Source: Halovenus sp. | GTDB lineage: Archaea; Halobacteriota; Halobacteria; Halobacteriales; Haloarculaceae | Assembly (NCBI GenBank): GCA_028275145.1 | Contig: JAQCNG010000130.1 | Span: forward strand, 1-6,330 | DNA: 6,330 nt | Direction: 5' to 3' | Shown: piece after piece, positions 1 to 6,311 of the stretch | Position numbering within the stretch: position 1 is the first letter of the stretch | Layout: each line of letters opens with the position of its first letter | Notes under the pieces: model-generated | Told to the model about the DNA's origin: nothing | The model's input: only the letters and a program-made list of their open reading frames with translations | Databases searched by the model: none | Position numbers and translations under genes: made by a program

Positions 1-1
1 G

Positions 2-145
2 GGACGGGCTATCGTCGAATCGGTCAACAACTGGGACAACCCCGAGAAACTGGCCGAGATTGCCGCCGAACCCGGCAAGGGCATGAGCGGCGACGCCAAC
101 GTCGACCTGCCCGAGGACGAGCAACTCCAGCACCGCGGTGTGTGA
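2..145 (+). CDS. 3' end of an unidentified gene (partial)
   Basis: An open frame enters from the left edge and ends at TGA 143-145, giving 47 codons with no start in the window. The peptide is acidic and soluble-looking. It contains NNWDNPEKLAEIAAEPGKG (about residues 9-27 of the fragment) and ends in DEQLQHRGV. About four fifths of its codons end in G or C, as in the neighbouring genes, so it is very likely real coding sequence. I do not recognise the family from this C-terminal tail. It runs in the same direction as the thiolase pair, 152 bp upstream of it, so it could belong to the same metabolic cluster. Its last 105 bases have a decayed copy at 1852-1955, just after the thiolase pair. 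It ends exactly where a relic of another gene on the opposite strand begins. Confidence 0.75.
   Translation, partial: GRAIVESVNNWDNPEKLAEIAAEPGKGMSGDANVDLPEDEQLQHRGV
41..145 (+). repeat. Left copy of an imperfect direct repeat flanking the thiolase operon
   Basis: The last 105 bases of the unidentified upstream gene align to 1852-1955 with one 1-base gap and about 70 percent identity by hand count. The best stretch is the terminal 21 bases (125-145), which match 1935-1955 at 19 positions, including the TGA. This copy keeps an open frame, so it is the intact version. Confidence 0.6.
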
Positions 146-243
146 ACTATCACGGTCCGGCCGTTGATGCTCCCGTACCCGGTCACGACAGCGTCGCCGG
201 GGACCTGTTGCTCGTCGAGCCCGAACCGGCTGGCGCTATGCTG
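145..243 (-). pseudogene. Relic of acyl-CoA carboxylase carboxyltransferase subunit (PccB/MmdA-like), fragment
   Basis: Read on the minus strand from 243 down to 145, one frame gives 33 residues including FGLDEQQVPGDAVVTGYGS followed by INGRTVIV. This closely follows the conserved N-terminal region of biotin-dependent acyl-CoA carboxylase carboxyltransferase subunits (propionyl-CoA carboxylase beta and methylmalonyl-CoA decarboxylase alpha). That region typically reads FGL/FGM, then GDGVVTGYG, then a GR-V-V strand before the SQDFT motif. Here similarity stops at the valine codon 145-147. The following residues (HTPRCW...) do not continue into the SQD motif in any frame I tried. Upstream of about 243 the frame stays open but is no longer family-like. 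The fragment is therefore truncated on both sides and cannot encode an enzyme. It fills most of the gap before the thiolase start and marks an old deletion or rearrangement. The identification is from memory of the family motif, not from a search. Confidence 0.65.
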
Positions 244-297
244 AAAGGGGTATGGGGCAACCGAAACGGACACAACGACGGACCGTGAACTCGGGGC

Positions 298-1449
298 ATG
301 GCTGTTGCTATCATCGCTGCCAGTATGACGACGTTCGGCCAGCGGGACAGCTGGCTTGGTGACCTCCTGGCAGAGGCCGGTGAGGCATGCCTGGAGAACG
401 CGACCGTCGACCCGGACGCTGTCGAGCACTGCTACGTCTCGAACATGGCAAGCGGGGAGTTCGAGGGGCAAAGCGGGGTGATGAACGCGCTCGCCGCCGA
501 TTTGGGGCTCGTGCCGGCGTACACGGCACGGGTTGACCAGACCTCTGCCTCCGGCGGGGCAGGTATCTACGCCGCCTGGCAGTCGATCGCTGCCGGCGCG
601 AGTGAGCTGACGCTACTCGTCGGGGGTGAGAAGATGACACACGTGAGCACCGCCGAGTCGACCGACATCATCGCGTCACTCACCCACCCCGTCGAGTACA
701 AGCACGGCGTGACGCTCCCGTCGTTCGCGGGGCTGACCGCCCGTGCCTATCTTGAGCGCTACGATGCCCCCCGGGAGAGCCTCGCCGAGGTGGCTGTCAA
801 GAACCACGCGAACGGGGTTCACAACCCACACGCACAGTTCCAGCAAGCGGTCGACCGGGAGACGGTGCTCGGGAGCCCCATCGTGGCGGATCCGCTGCGG
901 CTCTACGACTTCTGCCCGATCACCGACGGGAGCGCTGCACTCCTGTTTTGCCCGGCCGAGGATGCCACCGACTACACCGACGAGTACGTCACCATCGAGG
1001 GGATCGCCGGAGCGACCGACACACACGCTGTACACCAGCGTGCCGAGCCAACGGTTATGAACGGCGTGGTCGAGAGTGGGGCCCAGGCCCTGGAGATGGC
1101 CGGGACGGGGCCGGCGGGTATCGACGTTGCAGAGCTTCACGACATGTTCACTATCCTCGAGTTCCTGCAGATGGAGGGGCTCGGGTTCGCGGAGCCCGGC
1201 CGTGCCTGGGAGCAGGTGATGAACGGCCGGACCCGCCGCGACGGAGCACTCCCGATAAACACGTCTGGCGGGCTGAAATCGAAGGGACATCCGCTGGGTG
1301 CAACCGGCGTCGCACAGGCGGTTGAACTGTACGAACAGCTCACCGGCCAGGCTGGCGACCGGCAGGTCGACGCCGATACCGGGCTGGCGTGTAACGTCGG
1401 CGGGTTCGGAAACTGCGTGACAACGACCGTTCTGGAGGGCGCGCGATGA
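298..1449 (+). CDS. Thiolase family protein, haloarchaeal beta-ketothiolase catalytic alpha subunit (PhaA/BktB alpha-like)
   Basis: This 383-residue protein should catalyse thiolytic cleavage or Claisen condensation of short acyl-CoA units in the cytoplasm, for example acetyl-CoA to acetoacetyl-CoA. Thiolase landmarks are visible. VDQTSASGGAG (79-89) is the nucleophile loop, with Ser83 where most thiolases have Cys. ELHDMF (279-284, His281) is the archaeal/SCP-x-like form of the NEAF loop. KGHPLGATG (329-337, His331) is the GHP loop, and CNVGGFG (365-371) is the C-terminal loop with Cys365. In Haloferax mediterranei, PhaA and BktB alpha subunits are reported to use a Ser-His-His triad and to need an OB-fold beta subunit, and the next gene supplies one. 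An in-frame TGA at 286-288 rules out an upstream start, and ATG 298 leaves a normal short N-terminus. No convincing Shine-Dalgarno precedes it. Physiological role (PHA synthesis, beta-oxidation or mevalonate supply) cannot be decided here. Confidence 0.93.
   Translation: MAVAIIAASMTTFGQRDSWLGDLLAEAGEACLENATVDPDAVEHCYVSNMASGEFEGQSGVMNALAADLGLVPAYTARVDQTSASGGAGIYAAWQSIAAGASELTLLVGGEKMTHVSTAESTDIIASLTHPVEYKHGVTLPSFAGLTARAYLERYDAPRESLAEVAVKNHANGVHNPHAQFQQAVDRETVLGSPIVADPLRLYDFCPITDGSAALLFCPAEDATDYTDEYVTIEGIAGATDTHAVHQRAEPTVMNGVVESGAQALEMAGTGPAGIDVAELHDMFTILEFLQMEGLGFAEPGRAWEQVMNGRTRRDGALPINTSGGLKSKGHPLGATGVAQAVELYEQLTGQAGDRQVDADTGLACNVGGFGNCVTTTVLEGAR
1434..1438 (+). promoter_or_regulatory. Shine-Dalgarno for the thiolase beta subunit
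   Basis: GGAGG lies inside the last codons of the alpha gene, seven bases before ATG 1446. The start overlaps the alpha stop as ATGA (1446-1449). Together these indicate translational coupling and equal supply of the two subunits. Confidence 0.75.
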
Positions 1450-1823
1450 GTCCGACACTTTCGGCCCACCGCTGCCCGAACGGTCACCTCCACTACCCCG
1501 GGCACACAGTCTGTCCAGACTGTGGCGCGTCTCCGACCGAAACGGTCGACCTGAGCGACCGCGAGGGGACGGTCCGTACCTGGACGACAAACACCGCGAC
1601 ACCGCCGGGCGTTCGTGAGCCAAACACCCTCGCGATTGTCGCGTTCGAGGTTGCGGGCGCGAGCGTGCAGGTAATCGGGCAGACAACGACCGACGACATC
1701 GAAACCGGCCAGCGCGTCAGGCCGGTGTACGTCGAGCAGCTCCGCGACCCCGATGCCGGGATTCGCCGCAGTGCGAGCCAGCGCTGGGACGGCTACCGGT
1801 TCGAACCGGTGCCGGGCGACTGA
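1446..1823 (+). CDS. Zn-ribbon/OB-fold (DUF35) protein, beta subunit of the haloarchaeal beta-ketothiolase
   Basis: This 125-residue protein has the two-part layout of DUF35 thiolase partners. Residues 8-27 form a short rubredoxin-like zinc ribbon (Cys10, then Cys23 and Cys26 in CPDC). A beta-rich OB-fold part (about 40-117) contains GTVRTWTTN, LAIVAFEVAG and GQRVRPVY. In archaeal thiolases this subunit sits at the CoA-binding site. In Haloferax mediterranei the equivalent subunit is required for beta-ketothiolase activity. The usual second cysteine of the first knuckle is Gly13 here, so His14 or His16 may be the fourth ligand. The ATGA overlap with the alpha gene and the GGAGG seven bases upstream make a two-gene operon nearly certain. 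The length is normal for the family. The C-terminus ends in an acidic GYRFEPVPGD and shows no sign of truncation. Confidence 0.9.
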   Translation: MSPTLSAHRCPNGHLHYPGHTVCPDCGASPTETVDLSDREGTVRTWTTNTATPPGVREPNTLAIVAFEVAGASVQVIGQTTTDDIETGQRVRPVYVEQLRDPDAGIRRSASQRWDGYRFEPVPGD

Positions 1824-1851
1824 CCGCTGTGCTCGGCTTTCGGGCTCCGTT

Positions 1852-1955
1852 CCCGACTCACTGGCAGACAGCGACACAGGAGTCCGAAAGAGGACGAGCG
1901 GCAGCGCGAACGCCGACGCTCCCGCGGAAAGAGGCTCCAGCACCACGGCGTGTGA
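1852..1955 (+). pseudogene. Decayed duplicate of the 3' end of the upstream gene (right repeat copy)
   Basis: This stretch begins 28 bases after the beta-subunit stop. In the frame matching the left copy it reads PDSLADSDTGVRKRTSGSANADAPAER, set against PEKLAEIAAEPGKGMSGDANVDLPEDE in the intact gene, listed here only in part: the shared residues are P, L, A, K, SG, AN, D and P. A single missing base near 1929 then shifts the frame to LQHHGV-stop, which mirrors the intact LQHRGV-stop. Mismatches fall at all codon positions, as expected for a sequence no longer under selection. There is no start codon or ribosome site that would make it a gene. It could be the remains of a paralogue whose 5' part was lost, or a duplication formed when the thiolase pair arrived. 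The alignment is by eye and the outer edges are uncertain. Confidence 0.5.
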
Positions 1956-1962
1956 CACGCCG
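1946..1962. repeat. 17-nt perfect inverted repeat between convergent genes
   Basis: CGGCGTGTGACACGCCG has 8-base arms around a single central G. A one-base loop cannot form an RNA hairpin, so if it has a function it is as a protein-binding dyad. It overlaps the end of the decayed repeat copy, and the corresponding bases of the left copy are not palindromic. No T-run follows it, so it is not an obvious terminator. Confidence 0.35.
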
Positions 1963-2014
1963 GTCGCCCGGTACCAGACCACACCGGCGACTGCTCGGAC
2001 GCCCTCGACCGGCC

Positions 2015-2473
2015 TCAGGTACGCTCGCGGCTGGTCTCCTGGACGGTTGCGCTCATGAACTGCTCGAGACAGGAGAGCTGTGACAGAACCGAATCGAGAT
2101 ACGCCGCCGCGGCCTCCGGGTCGTCGATGCGATACTCCTTTGTCCGGACACGCTCTCGACAGACCAGAACCCCTTCCTCCTCGAGAGAGTGGAGATGTGG
2201 GTAGACGGTGCCGGGGCTGAACTGGACGCCGAACCTGTGGGTGAACTCCCGGATGATGTCCATACCGTTTGCCTCGTCACAGCGAAAGAGAATTGCGATG
2301 ATGAGTTCGTCGAGGTACTCGCTCACGAACGACCGGTCGAGATTGACACCGCCGGCCGGTGGGTCATCCGAGGCCCGGGCGTCCACCTCGCTCGGCGTCT
2401 CCGACTGTTCGAGTTGCTGTTCGACCCTGTCTGTGAACTCCGACAGCAGTGTCTCTATGTCGTTGTCAGTCAT
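2015..2473 (-). CDS. PadR-like winged-helix transcriptional regulator
   Basis: This 152-residue protein is a small winged-helix DNA-binding regulator of the PadR type. An acidic, probably flexible N-terminus (1-45) precedes the fold. A first helix, SEYLDELIIAILF, lies at 51-63, and NGMDIIREFTHRFG at 69-82. The recognition helix SPGTVYPHLHSLEEEGVL is at 86-103, and the wing RERVRTKEYRID at 107-117. A C-terminal helix (119-145) would make the dimer interface. The SPGTVYPHLHSLEEEG segment is the strongest family signature. The frame is open upstream to 2599, but ATG 2473 is chosen because an excellent GGAGGTG sits six bases before it and the 42 extra residues look non-coding. The gene points toward the thiolase operon (convergent) and follows the large regulator gene in the same direction. 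The effector and target genes are not evident; PadR proteins usually repress and often control nearby genes. Confidence 0.85.
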   Translation of the reverse strand: MTDNDIETLLSEFTDRVEQQLEQSETPSEVDARASDDPPAGGVNLDRSFVSEYLDELIIAILFRCDEANGMDIIREFTHRFGVQFSPGTVYPHLHSLEEEGVLVCRERVRTKEYRIDDPEAAAAYLDSVLSQLSCLEQFMSATVQETSRERT

Positions 2474-2479
2474 ATCTGG

Positions 2480-2486
2480 CACCTCC
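2480..2486 (-). promoter_or_regulatory. Shine-Dalgarno for the PadR-like gene
   Basis: On the minus strand GGAGGTG lies six bases upstream of ATG 2473, complementary to the archaeal 16S rRNA 3' end (CACCUCC). It fixes the start at 2473 rather than at the upstream in-frame candidate at 2599. It implies a leadered transcript, unlike many haloarchaeal mRNAs. Confidence 0.8.
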
Positions 2487-2574
2487 CTGTAGTGGCGCTG
2501 TCTGGGGTCCGCGCCGCCCGGTCTCTCGGAGTAGCCGCGTGTGGCGGATACCGTCGACGACAGCGGTTGTCTGG

Positions 2575-2603
2575 CATCAGATAGCATGATGGGAGCCACG
2601 TGG
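2575..2603 (-). promoter_or_regulatory. Possible promoter/operator region of the PadR-like gene
   Basis: The gap 2474-2654 is GC-rich except for a short AT-richer island here. It holds a spaced dyad, CATCA-N7-TGATG (2575-2591), followed by the 8-base palindrome CCACGTGG (2596-2603). On the minus strand the spacer includes GCTATCTG, a weak TATA-like stretch. That would put a start near 2555 and leave a leader of about 80 bases with the Shine-Dalgarno. PadR proteins bind short spaced dyads, so autoregulation is a reasonable guess. None of these elements is strong alone. Confidence 0.25.
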
Positions 2604-2654
2604 TTAGGTCCGCCCGGTGATTACTCGCGTCTGTCTCGGGCATGGAGGGGGTTA

Positions 2655-5600
2655 CTATTCACCCCCCTGCTCGAAGACGGTGTCGAAGAGTTTCCGCTCG
2701 GCGGTTCTGATGTGGCGGTAGAACGTCTGCGGGGAGATGCCGAGTTCCTCGGCGACAGTCTCGCCCGTGACCGCACGCGGGGACTCGAAGAAGCCACTCG
2801 TGTGGGCGGTCCGGAGCACCTCGCGCTGGCGGGGCGTCAGTCGCGAGCGGTACCCCTCCTCGGACGCGGTGTCGGTGTTTAGGCGCTCGCTTTTGGCGAC
2901 GAGTTCCGGGTCACCGTACTGGTCGGAGAGGTCCGCAAAGAACGTTCCGAGGTCGACGGTGTCGGGAACGGAGAGGGTGAACGTCGCGGACTGGGGGTCG
3001 GCGGTCGATTCCAGCACCCGGATGCCCCGGTCGGCGAGGTAGTCTGTGAGTTGTTTCTCGACGTACTGCAACTCGACGAGCGGGTCCTCACCTGTGTCGG
3101 TCACGGGCGAGACCCCGGAGACCGCCGGAGTCTTCTCCGCAATCTCCGTGACGGTCTGGACGTCCGCTCCCTCGACACGAACGTGTGTCCCAGAGTCCTC
3201 GCCGGAGCGCGGCGTGGCCGTCTCCGACGTGAGCGAGCAGTCGGCTCTGGACGCAACGTAGTACAGCGGGACCCGGTCGTCGGCGAACCGGACGGTGACC
3301 TCTGTCATCGTCTCCGAGAGCACCGCGTGCTGGTGTTCGACCGCGTTGGTGACGCTCGCAATCTTGTTGCTCAGGTCGAGCAGCGCCAGCCGCGACAGCT
3401 CGTCGAAAAAATCCGCCTGCTCCGCGTAGACCGTGAGGGTCCCGTAGGAGATATCCCGGTACGCCAGCGGGAGGGCGAGCACCGCTCGAACCCCGTGGGT
3501 GAGCGCAGTTTTTCGCCACGACTCCTCGTGGAGACTGTCGGCGGTGTTGCTCACGTAGACCCGCTCTCCGGTGGTTGCCGTTCGCGCCGTGGGTTCAGTG
3601 GTGTCTCCGTGAGGGGGCGAGACGGCATCGAGATAGCCGGTCGCCCGGTCGCTCCCGGCCCACTCGCGGAGAACAGGCTGTTCGGTCTCGGGGTCGTACC
3701 CGTCGACCCGAACGAGGGCGATGCCGTCGGCCCCGGAAAGATGCGCACAGACCGCGCTCTCGATGTCCGCTCTGGTGTCGGCCTGTGTGATTGTCCGTCC
3801 GATGTCCCGGGCTGTCGCGTTGAGCTGGCGGAGCTGTTCGAGCTGTTTGTTCTGGGCCTCGAGCTCTGTTTTCCGCGCCTGGAGTTTCGCCCCCCGCTCG
3901 ACACGGTCGAGTGCTGTCCCGGCGGTCGCCGTCAGCGTCTCCAGAAGCTCTCTGTCCACGTCGGTCACCTCGGAGTCCGTGTCGCCGACGACACAGACAC
4001 CGTGGTTGCCAAGCGGGACGAGAGACGCCACGTCCAGCGGCAGGTCGGGGAACGACATCGTCACCGACTCGGCGGCCACGGTCCGTGGCTCCCCGTCGAG
4101 AAACGTCTTCCCGACAGCACTGTCTGGCCCGGGGGCCAGCGCGGACAGCGCCGAACCATCGACTGTCTCGCTGCTGACCGCGGCGGGGGCCAGCAGCCCC
4201 GTCTCGGCGTTGAGCAAGTAGACGGCGACGACCGACATCGAGAGCACGTCTGTCGCGGTGTTCACGATGCTCTCGGCAACGCCGGTTTTCGACTCCACGC
4301 CGAGTAGCGTGCGCGAGGAGTCGTGCAGCGCCGTCAGCGTCTGTTCGTACCGCTCGCGCTCGGTGACGTCGCGGATGACCAGAAGGTGTCGACTGGGGAC
4401 CACGTTCGGGGTTACCGCACACTCGACGATGCGCGAGTCCCCCGTCGCGGTGTGCAGGGCGAGCGTTCCGCGTCGTTCGGAGGTCTGTCCGGCCTGCCAG
4501 GGCCAGTCGAAGCCGTTGTCGTCGGGAACGAGGTCGGTGAATGGCCAGCCGAGCACCGTCTCCCGTGACCGCTCGAACAGGTCGCAGGCGGCCGGGTTCA
4601 GGTCGACACACGCGCCCTCGTCGTCCGTGAGCACCATCGCGTCGAACGCCTCCTCGAACAGCGACCGGAGCCGTTGCTTGCTCTCGCGCAACCGCTGTTC
4701 GCGCTCTCTGCGGTCGGTGATATCCCGGGCGTGCATGACCAGCCCCTCAATGTCCGGGTCGTCGAGCAGATTACGACCCCGGGCTTCGACCCAGCACCAC
4801 GAGCCGTCCGGTTGCTCGAACCGGACCTCGATGGAGACTGCCCGGCCGGGTTCGTCTGTCAGCGTTGCGAGCTGATGTGCCGCCGTGTCCCTGTCTGCCG
4901 GGTGGACAAACTCCAGCAGCGGCCTGCCGAGAAGCTCCTCTGCGGGGTAGCCCAGGCGTCGTTCCACCGCCGGACTCAGGTAGGTGAACCGGCCGTCGCT
5001 GTCGAGAACCGTGACGACATCGCTCGACTCCTCGATGAGCCGGGTGTACTGTCGCTGGGTTGCCTCGACTGACTGCTCCGCGCGGTACTGTCTGACGACG
5101 TTCGAGACCCGGTGTGCGAGCCGGGTGTACTGGCCCGTTGCCGACTGTTTTCTGACGTACTCGGTGACCCCGGCCGAGATTGCCTCGACCGCGGTTTCCT
5201 CCCTGCTCTGGCCCGTGAGCAACACGAACGGCAGGTCGGGGTATCGCTCGCGAACCGACGCGAGCAGTTCCAGCCCGTCGAGGCCGGGCATGACGTAGTC
5301 GGAGACGACACAGTCGACAGTTTCGTCCAGAGTAGCGAGTGCATCGCGGGGGTCCGTCTCGGGAATGACCTCGTCGATGCCGTTGTTTTTCCGGAGAAAC
5401 TCGGAGACAGCCGCCGCGTAGCCCGGTTCGTCGTCGACAATCAGCACCGTGACCGGGGGGTCGGGCGTGGTCGGAACCACAGCGGGTCCCGACACGCGGG
5501 GCCGCCGCCGGCCACCGGCTGTTGCCGTCTCCGGACGTGGCTGGTCCTGGTTTGAGGGCTCCAGTGACTGGACGGCCCCGTCGGCTGCGAGCAGCGGGTG

Positions 5601-6137
5601 ACGCCGGGCGACACTGGACACGATTTTCGGCGGGAACCGCCTCCGGTTGTACTGCGAGAGGACTGTGGTGTCCGGGCTCGAGGCGACCGAATCGAGCACC
5701 GTCGCGTAGTCGGCGACAGCGTCGAGCGCCGTCTCACTGTCGAGGGCCCACGTCATCTCGGTGGCGACCCGGAGCCCGTCGAACCCCTGGCTCCGTGTCC
5801 GGTCGAGCGCCTCCGCCCAGAACGAGGCTGTGGCCGCCGGGTCGAACTCACGACCGCCGAGAGACAGCTCCGAGGCTGTGTACAGCGAGAGCTGTCCGGT
5901 GTCGTGGGCCGCGGGCTCACCGTCGCCCGCGCGGAGTGCGGTCCATACTGTGCTCGGCGTGTTGTCGTCGGCCACGTACAGACACCGCTCGTTGCGCGTC
6001 AGCCCCCGTTCGAGAAACGACGCGACAGTCGCGAGCTGTTCGGCCCGGTCCTCGTAGAGCAGAGCCAGGTGGCTGCCCGACCCGACTGTGGTGTCGGCCG
6101 AGTCGTAACTGGCAACACCGCCCGTGGGCTCACGCAT
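2655..6137 (-). CDS. Bat-like multidomain sensor/transcription regulator: MEDS-REC-PAS-PAS-GAF-GAF-BAT-HTH_10
   Basis: This 1160-residue cytoplasmic regulator has no membrane segments. Domains in order: MEDS (about 21-190, starting HLALLYED, ending LSQYNRRRFPP and HPLL); a Pro/Arg-rich linker (191-228); a REC receiver (229-345) with acidic Asp235/Asp236, phosphoacceptor Asp280 in SDYVMPGLDG, Thr308 and Lys330. Then PAS1 (360-478, ARDITDR end), PAS2 (488-598, IRDVTER end), GAF1 (about 600-745), a coiled linker (746-775), GAF2 (about 776-930), a BAT domain (about 945-1085), and an HTH_10 domain (1099-1153, LTPRQREVL to FYRHIRTAERKL). HTH_10 plus BAT marks the haloarchaeal bacterio-opsin activator family. 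MEDS was defined in DcmR-type and methanogen sensors of small organic ligands. There is no HisKA or HATPase region, so phosphate on Asp280 must come from a partner kinase. ATG 6137 is the only plausible start before the MEDS domain. No Shine-Dalgarno precedes it, so it may be leaderless. The stop is TAG 2655-2657. Confidence 0.88.
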   Translation of the reverse strand: MREPTGGVASYDSADTTVGSGSHLALLYEDRAEQLATVASFLERGLTRNERCLYVADDNTPSTVWTALRAGDGEPAAHDTGQLSLYTASELSLGGREFDPAATASFWAEALDRTRSQGFDGLRVATEMTWALDSETALDAVADYATVLDSVASSPDTTVLSQYNRRRFPPKIVSSVARRHPLLAADGAVQSLEPSNQDQPRPETATAGGRRRPRVSGPAVVPTTPDPPVTVLIVDDEPGYAAAVSEFLRKNNGIDEVIPETDPRDALATLDETVDCVVSDYVMPGLDGLELLASVRERYPDLPFVLLTGQSREETAVEAISAGVTEYVRKQSATGQYTRLAHRVSNVVRQYRAEQSVEATQRQYTRLIEESSDVVTVLDSDGRFTYLSPAVERRLGYPAEELLGRPLLEFVHPADRDTAAHQLATLTDEPGRAVSIEVRFEQPDGSWCWVEARGRNLLDDPDIEGLVMHARDITDRREREQRLRESKQRLRSLFEEAFDAMVLTDDEGACVDLNPAACDLFERSRETVLGWPFTDLVPDDNGFDWPWQAGQTSERRGTLALHTATGDSRIVECAVTPNVVPSRHLLVIRDVTERERYEQTLTALHDSSRTLLGVESKTGVAESIVNTATDVLSMSVVAVYLLNAETGLLAPAAVSSETVDGSALSALAPGPDSAVGKTFLDGEPRTVAAESVTMSFPDLPLDVASLVPLGNHGVCVVGDTDSEVTDVDRELLETLTATAGTALDRVERGAKLQARKTELEAQNKQLEQLRQLNATARDIGRTITQADTRADIESAVCAHLSGADGIALVRVDGYDPETEQPVLREWAGSDRATGYLDAVSPPHGDTTEPTARTATTGERVYVSNTADSLHEESWRKTALTHGVRAVLALPLAYRDISYGTLTVYAEQADFFDELSRLALLDLSNKIASVTNAVEHQHAVLSETMTEVTVRFADDRVPLYYVASRADCSLTSETATPRSGEDSGTHVRVEGADVQTVTEIAEKTPAVSGVSPVTDTGEDPLVELQYVEKQLTDYLADRGIRVLESTADPQSATFTLSVPDTVDLGTFFADLSDQYGDPELVAKSERLNTDTASEEGYRSRLTPRQREVLRTAHTSGFFESPRAVTGETVAEELGISPQTFYRHIRTAERKLFDTVFEQGGE

Positions 6138-6171
6138 GGGCGGGGCCCGTTTTTCCGCCGGCCTGTTCTGA

Positions 6172-6195
6172 CCGCCCGCGGAACAGCGCGGGCGG
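6172..6195. repeat. Strong GC hairpin upstream of the Bat-like gene
   Basis: Perfect 9-base arms CCGCCCGCG (6172-6180) and CGCGGGCGG (6187-6195) enclose the loop GAACAG. It lies 34-58 bases upstream of the Bat-like ATG. There is no T-run directly after it on either strand. It could be a 5' leader structure, a protein site, or the end of a transcript entering from the right. In DNA this GC-rich, some stems arise by chance. Confidence 0.4.
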
Positions 6196-6311
6196 CACAG
6201 CCGGCGTCACCGGCGGTCGAACGGAGACCGCTGCACCCCGCGAGCAACACCGGCCACGCTGTCGACACCACTCCCGGGGCTCCCCCACGCGCCATCTGCG
6301 ACTGACTGGGG

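Noticed and set aside
1137..1982. Long minus-strand open frame (281 codons) opposite the thiolase beta gene and the following gap, with a hydrophobic stretch near its start
   Set aside because: It lies antisense to a well-supported gene over most of its length, matches no family I know, and such open shadow frames are normal in GC-rich haloarchaeal DNA. The first part (1830-1982) falls on the decayed repeat.
2474..2599. Upstream extension of the PadR-like protein to an in-frame ATG at 2599
   Set aside because: The 42 extra residues are basic and low-complexity, unlike the acidic gene body, and the GGAGGTG six bases before ATG 2473 fixes the start there.
3051..4307. 418-codon plus-strand open frame opposite the Bat-like gene
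   Set aside because: It is the antisense shadow of the BAT/GAF coding region: Arg-rich, with no domain signature, ribosome site or promoter.
6138..6154. GC-rich stretch followed by five T on the plus strand, as a possible terminator
   Set aside because: No plus-strand gene ends nearby, the GC part forms no clear stem, and the tract lies directly before the Bat-like start on the other strand.
5999..6295. Minus-strand frame containing LLAGCSG, resembling a haloarchaeal lipobox
   Set aside because: There is no basic N-terminus and hydrophobic core of proper length, the rest is Arg/Pro/Ala-rich shadow sequence, and much of it overlaps the Bat-like gene in another frame.
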